This document shows positions 6,698 to 12,644 of a DNA stretch of 22,479 nucleotides, piece by piece. The stretch's first letter is position 1. Each line of letters opens with the position of its first letter. The position numbers and the translations under genes were made by a program. Source of the DNA: a virus. The notes under the pieces were generated by a model that was not told the origin of the DNA, did no database searches, and saw nothing but the letters and a program-made list of their open reading frames with translations. The stretch covers positions 1 through 22,479 of the IMG/VR virus record IMGVR_UViG_3300025276_000235. One strand, given 5' to 3'.

Positions 6698-8594
6698 CTA
6701 TCTACCAACAGACTACCAAACCTTTATTGCGACCAGCCGTTACGCTCGGTGGCTTGAAGGTCTTGGACGTCGAGAGACTTGGGGCGAGACAGTAGGTCGG
6801 TACATGACTAATATTGCTGGCAAGTACCTAGCCGATGACCCTGATACTATGGGTCAGATCGAGTCAGCTATTCTTACCCTATCTGTTATGCCGAGTATGC
6901 GGTCACTCATGACTGCGGGTATTGCTGCTGAACGTGACAACACTTGTATGTACAATTGTAGCTACTTACCCGTGGATGATCCTAAGTCTTTCGATGAGGC
7001 TATGTTCATCTTGCTTTGCGGTACGGGGGTTGGTTTCAGTGTTGAGCGTCAGTTCATCAGTAAACTCCCTGAGGTTCCTACGCTTTTCGAAAGCGAAACG
7101 ACTGTCGTCATCAAGGATAGCAAGGAAGGCTGGGCTAAAGGTCTCAGGCAAGTGTTGGCACTCCTATGGGCTGGTGAAATTCCTAAGTGGGATGTGTCAA
7201 AAGTTCGCCCTGCTGGTGCTAAACTTAAGACGTTTGGTGGTCGTGCTAGTGGTCCTGCTCCTTTGGTTGACTTGTTTAACTTTGCAGTCACTACATTCAA
7301 AGCCTCACAGGGCCGTAACCTGTCAAGTCTTGAGTGTCATGACCTTATGTGTAAGATCGGTGAAGTTGTCGTTGTAGGGGGCGTTAGACGCTCTGCTATG
7401 ATCTCTCTGAGCAACCTGTCAGATGATCGTATGCGTTACGCTAAGTCTGGGGATTGGTGGAAAACTGAAAAACAACGGGGCCTAGCTAATAACTCTGTAG
7501 CCTATACAGAAAAGCCTGATAGTATGTCCTTCATGCGTGAGTGGACCGCACTTATGGAAAGTGGGAGTGGTGAACGTGGTATCTTCAACAGACAAGCATC
7601 AGTTAAACAAGCTGCAAAAAATGGCCGTAGAGAGTCTTGCTACGACTTCGGAACAAACCCCTGTTCGGAAATCATTTTACGCCCAAATCAGTTCTGTAAT
7701 CTCACGGAGGTGGTCATCCGTGCAAACGACACTGTGGCAGACCTTGAAGACAAAGTCCGCCTTGCGACTATACTTGGAACCATACAGTCAACCTACACAC
7801 ACTTCCCGTATCTGCGAAAGATGTGGAACACAAATACCGCAGCAGAACGACTGCTCGGTGTGTCACTCACAGGGATAATGGACAATAAGCTAATGACACT
7901 GGCTAATGATGACCTGTCAGAAACTTTGGAGCATTTAAGGGATGTGGCTATTTCTACTAACGCTGAGTGGGCTGAACGTCTTGGTATCCCTCATAGCACT
8001 GCTATTACTTGCGTCAAGCCCAGTGGAACAGTTTCCCAACTGGTTGACTCAGCTTCTGGTATTCATGCTCGTCACAGTCCCTATTATATCCGTACTGTGC
8101 GTGGAGATAATAAAGACCCACTGACTCAGTTTATGATAGATCAGGGTATCCCTAATGAGCCTGACGTTATGAAGCCTGATGCTACTACAGTGTTTAGCTT
8201 TCCTATGCAGTCTCCTGTGGGCGCTGTTCATACTGCTGACATGACTGCGATTGAACAGCTAGAGATGTGGCTGGCGTATCAACGTCATTGGTGTGAGCAT
8301 AAGCCTAGTGTTACGATTAACGTCAAGAAGGCCGAATGGCTAGAGGTAGGTGCCTTCGTGTACAAGCACTTTGATGAAATGTCAGGTGTATCGTTCTTGC
8401 CTTTCGATGAGCATACGTATCAACAGGCGCCCTACCAAGACTGTGACAAAAGTCACTACCTTGAGGTCACTGACACCTCACCTAAGAGTATCGACTGGAC
8501 TAAGTTATCTGAATATGAGGTAGAGGACAACACCAGTGGCATGCAGACTATGGCTTGTACTGGTGACGTCTGTGAAATGGTGGATATTACATGA
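6687..8594 (+). CDS. Class II (adenosylcobalamin-dependent) ribonucleotide reductase
   Basis: Reduces ribonucleoside triphosphates to deoxynucleotides for phage DNA synthesis, using coenzyme B12 rather than oxygen or a separate beta subunit. The 635-residue protein shows the active-site loop NPCSEI (N324, C326, E328), cysteines C91 and C337 as the likely reducible pair, the class II segments KPSGTVSQLVDSASGIHAR and GVSLTGIMD, and a C-terminal CTGDVC (C624, C629). The X4 spacing of this last pair matches the redox pair of Lactobacillus RTPR. No R2-type subunit or activase gene follows, consistent with class II. No intein insertion is evident. AAGGGG precedes the ATG. Activity would need host-derived cobalamin. 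Confidence 0.95.
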   Translation: MKSNYLPTDYQTFIATSRYARWLEGLGRRETWGETVGRYMTNIAGKYLADDPDTMGQIESAILTLSVMPSMRSLMTAGIAAERDNTCMYNCSYLPVDDPKSFDEAMFILLCGTGVGFSVERQFISKLPEVPTLFESETTVVIKDSKEGWAKGLRQVLALLWAGEIPKWDVSKVRPAGAKLKTFGGRASGPAPLVDLFNFAVTTFKASQGRNLSSLECHDLMCKIGEVVVVGGVRRSAMISLSNLSDDRMRYAKSGDWWKTEKQRGLANNSVAYTEKPDSMSFMREWTALMESGSGERGIFNRQASVKQAAKNGRRESCYDFGTNPCSEIILRPNQFCNLTEVVIRANDTVADLEDKVRLATILGTIQSTYTHFPYLRKMWNTNTAAERLLGVSLTGIMDNKLMTLANDDLSETLEHLRDVAISTNAEWAERLGIPHSTAITCVKPSGTVSQLVDSASGIHARHSPYYIRTVRGDNKDPLTQFMIDQGIPNEPDVMKPDATTVFSFPMQSPVGAVHTADMTAIEQLEMWLAYQRHWCEHKPSVTINVKKAEWLEVGAFVYKHFDEMSGVSFLPFDEHTYQQAPYQDCDKSHYLEVTDTSPKSIDWTKLSEYEVEDNTSGMQTMACTGDVCEMVDIT

Positions 8595-9028
8595 CAGAAG
8601 TAAAGAAGCGGTTTGAACAAAGTTTGTACGATAGGTTTGACAACCCTGCTAAGGTCAAGCTTATCGAAATCTTGGAGAGGCAAGGACACACAGTGTCTAA
8701 CGTCAAAGAGAACTACTTTGCAGATGTAGAGACTACAAAGAAGGGTATCGTCTATTACTCGGAGGGTGAGGTTAAGAGGGCTTGGTCTGAGGAGTGGCCT
8801 GATGATTGGGCAGAGATACGGATACCTCATCGTAAAGAAAGGTTGCTAAAGAAATACGACAGTAACGTAAACTTCTATGTCTTTAACGTCCACTTAACAC
8901 AGTGCTGGATGATCAGGGGGCAGCAAATGACAGAGGAGACTGTCAGGACTGCTAAGGGTAGGTACATTCAAAAAGGTGAGTTATTCTACCATATTCCATA
9001 CAAGGAAGCGGAGTTAATCAGACTGTGA
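8591..9028 (+). CDS. Hypothetical protein, 145 aa, possible nuclease-like fold
   Basis: Not firmly recognised. The sequence has a helix with E26 (KLIEILERQGH), then FADVE (D45) and SEGEVK (E60-x-K62), followed by a strand-rich NVNFYVFNVHLTQCWMI. This ordering resembles the E…D…ExK layout of PD-(D/E)XK nucleases, but the match is weak and untested. There is no signal or membrane segment. It couples to the reductase by ATGA and to PhoH by GTGA, so it belongs to the nucleotide-metabolism block. Confidence 0.75.
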   Translation: MTEVKKRFEQSLYDRFDNPAKVKLIEILERQGHTVSNVKENYFADVETTKKGIVYYSEGEVKRAWSEEWPDDWAEIRIPHRKERLLKKYDSNVNFYVFNVHLTQCWMIRGQQMTEETVRTAKGRYIQKGELFYHIPYKEAELIRL

Positions 9029-9720
9029 CACAGCAGCAACCCAAGACAAGACGTAAGACAACTTATAAAGGTGCAGATCAGAAGGCAACTTCTGGCCTCA
9101 CCCCTAAGACCACTAAGCAAAAGGAGTTCATAGAAGCCCTTAGAGACTCTACACAGGTCTTTGTGTTAGGGCCAGCAGGTACAGGCAAGACTTACATCAC
9201 CGCCACAGTAGCTGCTGACCTCTACACTACTAAAGGTATAGACAAGATTGTTATCACTAGGCCTCACGTAGCTGTAGGAAAAGACTTAGGGTATTTGCCC
9301 GGCTCTTTAGAAGAAAAGACTTACCCTTGGGCCTTGCCAGTCTTAGACGTGCTAATCAAACACTTGGGTAAGGGTACAGTGGAAACAGGTATTAAGTCTG
9401 GTAATATCGAAATGGCACCACTGGCCTTAATGAGAGGTCGAAGCTTTGAAAACGCCTTTATCATAGTTGACGAGACTCAGAACATAACTACCCACGAACT
9501 TAAGATGTTGTTAACTAGGGTAGGGGAGAACTCTACTATCGTCCTTAACGGTGATGTTCAACAGTCGGACTTAAAGGAAGCAGATGGGTTGTCTAAGGTG
9601 ATCCACCTAGCTAAGAAGCACTTGTTGCCTGTATCAGTTATTGAGTTTGGGGTTGACGACATAGTGCGAAGTGATATATGTGCCCAATGGGTACGTGTTT
9701 TTATGAAGGAGAACTTATGA
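9025..9720 (+). CDS. phoH: PhoH-like ATPase
   Basis: P-loop ATPase of the PhoH family (231 aa). Walker A is GPAGTGKT (49-56), Walker B is FIIVDE (145-150) followed by TQN, and the family-typical NGDVQQSDL appears near residue 175. About 30 basic, disordered residues precede the core. PhoH is widespread in marine phages, is induced by phosphate starvation in bacteria and is linked to RNA metabolism, but its phage role is unsettled. The start is a GTG overlapping the previous TGA. The last codons carry the AAGGAG for the next gene. Confidence 0.93.
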   Translation: MTQQQPKTRRKTTYKGADQKATSGLTPKTTKQKEFIEALRDSTQVFVLGPAGTGKTYITATVAADLYTTKGIDKIVITRPHVAVGKDLGYLPGSLEEKTYPWALPVLDVLIKHLGKGTVETGIKSGNIEMAPLALMRGRSFENAFIIVDETQNITTHELKMLLTRVGENSTIVLNGDVQQSDLKEADGLSKVIHLAKKHLLPVSVIEFGVDDIVRSDICAQWVRVFMKENL

Positions 9721-9941
9721 TATACGTGTATGTTGTAATACTTAGTGTGTGGGAGGACGGGATACCTGTCTACTCGGTGAGAGCCCCTAATGCGGTGTAT
9801 AAAACGGAAGAGAAGTGCCAAGCAGTGAGAGAACTAAACATGCTATACCTGCTTGAGACATCACCAAACCCTGCAGCAGAGTTCCGCAGTCTCTGCGTGG
9901 GGATGCAATTTCAAAACCAGAAGCCTAAAGGAGATTTATAA
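9717..9941 (+). CDS. Hypothetical protein, 74 aa
   Basis: Short unrecognised protein starting MIYVYVVILSVWEDG. The hydrophobic N-terminal strand is too short and too interrupted by acidic residues to be a secure membrane anchor. Two cysteines lie at mid and late positions. An upstream in-frame ATG at 9678 lies inside phoH. The ATG at 9717 has AAGGAG five bases away and an ATGA overlap, so it is preferred. The stop overlaps the next start as TAATG. Confidence 0.7.
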   Translation: MIYVYVVILSVWEDGIPVYSVRAPNAVYKTEEKCQAVRELNMLYLLETSPNPAAEFRSLCVGMQFQNQKPKGDL

Positions 9942-10087
9942 TGCAAGTTAAGGGTACAGTACAAGCGGGTCAAACTAAGATCGTATTAGGGGAAGGCTCT
10001 ACGTTTACTCCAAGGGGCCAACCCATCCCCCCTCTAGGGCACCCTATGAAGACGGTACAAGAAGTTAAGCCGACAGAGAAGGACTGA
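9941..10087 (+). CDS. Hypothetical protein, 48 aa
   Basis: Tiny gene between 9717 and the DUF3310 gene. It begins MQVKGTVQAG, has a proline/glycine-rich centre (TPRGQPIPPLGHP) and a charged tail ending TEKD. AAGGAG lies eight bases before the ATG, which overlaps the preceding stop (TAATG). The next gene starts two bases after its TGA. The ribosome site and exact fit into the gap make it credible. Function unknown. Confidence 0.65.
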   Translation: MQVKGTVQAGQTKIVLGEGSTFTPRGQPIPPLGHPMKTVQEVKPTEKD

Positions 10088-10089
10088 CA

Positions 10090-10341
10090 ATGGCTAAATG
10101 GAGAGAGATGATCAGTGACTTTGACAGTGACATGGTTAACCACCCGCCCCACTACGGGACAGGTTCCATTGAGTGTATTGAATACATCGAAGACTTCTTA
10201 AACGAAGAGGAGTACATCGGGTACCTACGTGGGAATATTGCCAAATACTTACACCGATGGCGATACAAGAACGGTATAGAAGACCTAAAGAAAGCCCAGT
10301 GGTATGGGAACAGGTTGATGAAGGTGGTGGAAGATGCCTGA
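10090..10341 (+). CDS. DUF3310 family protein
   Basis: Small phage protein (83 aa) with the DUF3310 pattern: VNHPPHYG near residue 16, IECIEYIEDFL, and the C-terminal YLRGNIAKYLHRWRYKNG followed by EDLKKAQWY. Annotations sometimes call this family nucleotide kinase-like, but no P-loop is present and the biochemical function is unknown. AAGGA precedes the ATG. The end overlaps the next small gene by eight bases. Confidence 0.9.
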   Translation: MAKWREMISDFDSDMVNHPPHYGTGSIECIEYIEDFLNEEEYIGYLRGNIAKYLHRWRYKNGIEDLKKAQWYGNRLMKVVEDA

Positions 10342-10489
10342 TGTTGTGTCTATTATACTGGTAGTTCAAACACTACTGATTCTCTGGTTAGCAGGTAAGG
10401 TAGATAGGCTAGAAAAGGATATAGACTTTAAGATGAGGGTTCCTATGTATGCCCTCTTTAGGCACTTAGACGAAGAGCACGACAAATAA
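10334..10489 (+). CDS. Small membrane protein, 51 aa
   Basis: Short gene at the end of the + strand arm. The product has one clear N-terminal membrane segment (residues 4-20, VVSIILVVQTLLILWLA) followed by a charged cytoplasmic-type tail with a heptad-like stretch (GKVDRLEKDID) and an acidic end. The ATG overlaps the DUF3310 gene by eight bases and has GGAAG nearby. The stop runs into the terminator. It could be a small membrane-remodelling or inhibitor peptide; nothing identifies it. Confidence 0.6.
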   Translation: MPDVVSIILVVQTLLILWLAGKVDRLEKDIDFKMRVPMYALFRHLDEEHDK

Positions 10490-10528
10490 AAAAAGCCCCC
10501 GTATCCTTAATTGGACGCAGGGGCTTTA
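10490..10528. terminator. Bidirectional rho-independent terminator between convergent arms
   Basis: An inverted repeat pairs AAAGCCCC (10492-10499) with GGGGCTTT (10520-10527), with a partly paired inner stem (…TCC/GGA…) and a TTAATT loop. An A-run lies on the left and a T-rich tract on the right, so it can stop transcription on either strand. It lies exactly where the + strand operon ends and the - strand operon finishes. Confidence 0.85.
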
Positions 10529-10537
10529 CTTTGTGTA

Positions 10538-10669
10538 TTACTTTTTGTTATTAGTGTTGGATATTAAAGCTGCTTGCTGTTTAATTAGTTGTTGCTGTTT
10601 CTCTAGCTCAAGATACTGCTTGTCTAGCTCTGACGTTTGCGGGAACTCTAGTACCTTACCGCTTTCCAA
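10538..10669 (-). CDS. Possible 43-aa helical protein, TTG start
   Basis: After the putative holin stop, another - strand frame stays open from a TTG at 10669 to TAA at 10538, just before the terminator. The 43-residue product is dominated by a charged, glutamine-rich helix (DKQYLELEKQQQLIKQQ), the sort of composition seen in coiled coils, and ends in NTNNKK. It would overlap the holin gene by 14 bases. There is no ATG and only a weak ribosome site, so the start is doubtful. Without it this stretch holds nothing else visible. Confidence 0.4.
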   Translation of the reverse strand: MESGKVLEFPQTSELDKQYLELEKQQQLIKQQAALISNTNNKK

Positions 10670-11009
10670 AGAACTTACTCACAGACCTCATACCTATGCT
10701 GGCACTAACGATACCCCCCAAGGCAATCTGATACCACTGGGGCATAACCTCAAGTGAAGCAAAGCCTCGGGCTACTATGTCGTTGCCCCAATCTCCACAG
10801 AACGCAAGTATGAGTGGGATACTGAACAGTAGGGTGATCCATTCGTCCTTCCAACTGTTCTCAGTAGCTCTCATAGCTTCTATGTCCCAGTCAATCTCAC
10901 CTGTAAGCTGCTTCTTCTTTATCTCAGCCTCTGTCAATTTGACCTGTGTCTTACCGTCTATGATGCTTGTAGCAAGCCCTGTGAGGCTGCTTATGAGGGC
11001 TCCTATCAT
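10656..11009 (-). CDS. Putative holin, GTA-type 3TM-like
   Basis: A 117-residue membrane protein. A weakly hydrophobic N-terminus (MIGALISSLTGLATSI) is followed by a charged linker, then two clear membrane segments at about 57-72 (ITLLFSIPLILAFCGD) and 92-107 (YQIALGGIVSASIGM), and a basic end (KFFGKR). The layout and the W-x-D-E-W lead-in resemble the GTA_holin_3TM family, which permits endolysin release through the inner membrane. The neighbourhood of small membrane genes and an endolysin supports a lysis role. AGGA precedes the ATG, which overlaps the previous stop as ATGA. Confidence 0.65.
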   Translation of the reverse strand: MIGALISSLTGLATSIIDGKTQVKLTEAEIKKKQLTGEIDWDIEAMRATENSWKDEWITLLFSIPLILAFCGDWGNDIVARGFASLEVMPQWYQIALGGIVSASIGMRSVSKFFGKR

Positions 11010-11212
11010 TTTTCATGTCCTAACCATACAGCAAAGGCTCCGGTCATAGCACCTGTCACAGTGGCTGTGAGAGCAGTGGCCTGTGAGGTCATAAAATCAG
11101 GGGGTAAGCTCATGAACCAGAACAGTACATGTATGTACATGTATGTCATAACCAGCATCATAATACGAGGAAGTATCTTCCAGTGCAAAAGTCTTTCCAT
11201 AGTTACAGTCAT
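11006..11212 (-). CDS. Small two-segment membrane protein, possible holin or antiholin
   Basis: 68 residues with two membrane segments (about 13-35, ILPRIMMLVMTYMYIHVLFWF, and 44-64) and a short charged end GHEK. Two-TM proteins next to an endolysin can be holins or antiholins, but no family signature is certain. The ATG at 11212 has AAAGGA six bases upstream and touches the previous stop. A second Met at residue 5 could act as a dual start, as in lambda S, which is speculative. The first membrane segment is encoded by a 10-base perfect tandem repeat. Confidence 0.7.
   Translation of the reverse strand: MTVTMERLLHWKILPRIMMLVMTYMYIHVLFWFMSLPPDFMTSQATALTATVTGAMTGAFAVWLGHEK
11126..11145. repeat. 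Perfect 10-bp tandem repeat with palindromic core
   Basis: TACATGTATG occurs twice without interruption, and each copy contains the palindrome TACATGTA. It lies inside the 68-residue membrane protein gene, encoding the MTYMYIHV region. Gain or loss of one 10-base unit would shift the reading frame. Confidence 0.85.
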
Positions 11213-11506
11213 TCATCGTCCTTTCAAGCCATCTATAATCTCTTGTGCTGAAGGCCTACGTTTCTTAAAGTCGTACACACATTCAAACCTCTGAGGGCAT
11301 TGTCTGTAGGCAGCACCGTACTCGTACTTAGGTATCAGGGGTGTGGGGTAGTATGTAGCAGAAGACCCGTTAGGGCCACGGTACCAACACTGTTGTATAC
11401 CCATTATAGCAATACGTTTCCACAACTTGCAGATAACCATACGTGGCTCTTTAGCCTGTGTACCCACAGTGGAAAGCATCAGTAGTATGACGAACATTTT
11501 TACCAC
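11213..11506 (-). CDS. Exported small cysteine-containing protein
   Basis: 97 residues with a likely signal peptide: MVK, a hydrophobic core (MFVILLML) and a plausible cleavage after TQA. The mature part has four cysteines that could form disulphides in the periplasm, and a basic C-terminal helix. There is no lipobox cysteine, so it is not an obvious Rz1-like spanin. The GTG at 11506 keeps the lysine of the signal peptide n-region. The ATG at 11497, two bases after the previous stop, is an alternative. It lies in the lysis region; function unknown. Confidence 0.7.
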   Translation of the reverse strand: MVKMFVILLMLSTVGTQAKEPRMVICKLWKRIAIMGIQQCWYRGPNGSSATYYPTPLIPKYEYGAAYRQCPQRFECVYDFKKRRPSAQEIIDGLKGR

Positions 11507-11982
11507 GAACCTGTACCCTTACCTATTAAATATGTGCCTAGAAAAACAAAGCCTATAATGCCAAGGGACAACAAGAAGAGGGCTATGTTGTTAATGATTT
11601 CTTTCTTAGCTTCCATTGCCCTGTAGACAGTATCTTCACGCTCTTTGCGTATCTGACGTCTGAGCTTGATCATCTCTTCCCAAGTAGAGGGTCCGAACCT
11701 CATGTTCAGTAAGAACATCAACTCTTTCTCCTGAGCTGCCAGCTTCTTCTTGTGGACAATTATATCAAAGGCTTCCTTCTCTATACTATCGCCAGCAGTT
11801 AGCTTCTGTATAGTCGAAGGGGCCTTTCTTTGTTGCTCTGCCTTATGGAGATCAGAGGCGGCACCAAACCACTCTCCTAGCTGCCCCATAACGTCTTCTA
11901 TCTCTCTGCCATGTTGCACCAGCTTCTTGGTCATAGTGAACGCAGCAGTACAGGCTGATATGGCCGTTATGGGGTCTAGCAT
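11500..11982 (-). CDS. Hypothetical protein with C-terminal membrane anchor, 160 aa
   Basis: Begins MLDPITAISACTAAF, a start I associate with a family recurrent in marine phages, then a long charged helical region (KLVQHGREIEDVMGQL … EEMIKLRRQIRKERED) and one C-terminal membrane segment at about 133-153 (ALFLLSLGIIGFVFLGTYLIG). The topology suggests a cytoplasmic helical domain tethered to the inner membrane. The location between endolysin and holin suggests lysis or virion-release functions, but no activity is known to me. The start overlaps the preceding stop as TAATG. Confidence 0.75.
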   Translation of the reverse strand: MLDPITAISACTAAFTMTKKLVQHGREIEDVMGQLGEWFGAASDLHKAEQQRKAPSTIQKLTAGDSIEKEAFDIIVHKKKLAAQEKELMFLLNMRFGPSTWEEMIKLRRQIRKEREDTVYRAMEAKKEIINNIALFLLSLGIIGFVFLGTYLIGKGTGSW

Positions 11983-12233
11983 TAGTCTCTCTCCATTACC
12001 TCAAGCATCCTTTCAAGGGACTCTTTAATTCCCTTTATGTTCTCTTCTATCTTGCCTAACTGCACGGCTTGGGTAACTGAGGATGTTTCAACAGCCTTAA
12101 CATCGGCACTTATTCTAACTATCGAGGCGTAGTTGGCATCTACGTCTGCCCTCATCTGTGAAATAGCCCAAACTATCATTGCGGCTTGCACTACCAAGGC
12201 AAACATAAGACTTGCCGATATATTTTTATTCAT
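11982..12233 (-). CDS. Membrane-anchored coiled-coil protein
   Basis: With the ATG at 12233 the product is 83 residues: MNKNIS, a membrane segment (ASLMFALVVQAAMIVWAI), then a helix with repeated hydrophobic spacing (ANYASIVRISADVKAVE … IEENIKGIKESLERMLEVM) ending in MERD. One N-terminal anchor followed by a periplasmic-type coiled coil resembles an inner-membrane spanin in outline only. A GTG at 12260, overlapping the endolysin stop, would add nine residues. Neither start has a strong ribosome site. Confidence 0.7.
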   Translation of the reverse strand: MNKNISASLMFALVVQAAMIVWAISQMRADVDANYASIVRISADVKAVETSSVTQAVQLGKIEENIKGIKESLERMLEVMERD

Positions 12234-12252
12234 TACCCAAAATTCATCCCCG

Positions 12253-12633
12253 CTAGTCACAGGGGTAGGCTTTCCAATCTAGTTGGAAGTGAGGCCCATC
12301 AGGGAACTTCTTCCAGTCGCCACCCCAAACAATCTTAATACCAAGCTCCTCTGCTGCTGCCTTCATCGCATCCCCAATAGGGTAAAACTCATCCCATTCC
12401 CACGACACAGGGTAAGGTACAACATCTACTGCATGACCCGTCAGGTGACGAGACTTTAGTGTAGTTGACTTACCTGTCTTCTTAAGTATACGCTGACGTT
12501 CAATGTTACGAACACCCTCCGTTACACTAAAGTCCTTTTCACTAATCTCTAATGCTCTTTTAACAACAGCAACCATGTCAGGGTGTACCCCAGACAAGTT
12601 CTGTCTACTTCGTAGTCCTAGTGTGTATCCCAT
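12253..12633 (-). CDS. M15-family peptidoglycan peptidase (endolysin)
   Basis: Zinc-dependent peptidase of the M15/VanY group, similar in plan to the phage T5 L-alanyl-D-glutamate endolysin, that would cut peptide cross-links of the host wall at lysis. The 126-residue enzyme is a single catalytic domain. Zinc ligands are H63 and D70 in SRHLTGHAVD and H115 in DGPHFQLDW, with D112 at the position of the catalytic acid (three before the histidine, as in T5). There is no signal peptide, so it needs a holin. GAGGG precedes the ATG. It follows the tail fibre gene by eleven bases. Confidence 0.92.
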   Translation of the reverse strand: MGYTLGLRSRQNLSGVHPDMVAVVKRALEISEKDFSVTEGVRNIERQRILKKTGKSTTLKSRHLTGHAVDVVPYPVSWEWDEFYPIGDAMKAAAEELGIKIVWGGDWKKFPDGPHFQLDWKAYPCD

Positions 12634-12644
12634 TGTATTTCCCT

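Noticed and set aside
6687-8594. Intein or group I intron in the reductase or polymerase
   Set aside because: Both proteins are continuous, of family-typical or shorter length, with no splicing motifs interrupting active-site loops.
10533-10757. A 74-codon + strand ORF after the terminator
   Set aside because: It starts at the edge of the terminator, lies antisense to the holin gene and gives a low-complexity Cys/Ser-rich translation without a good ribosome site.
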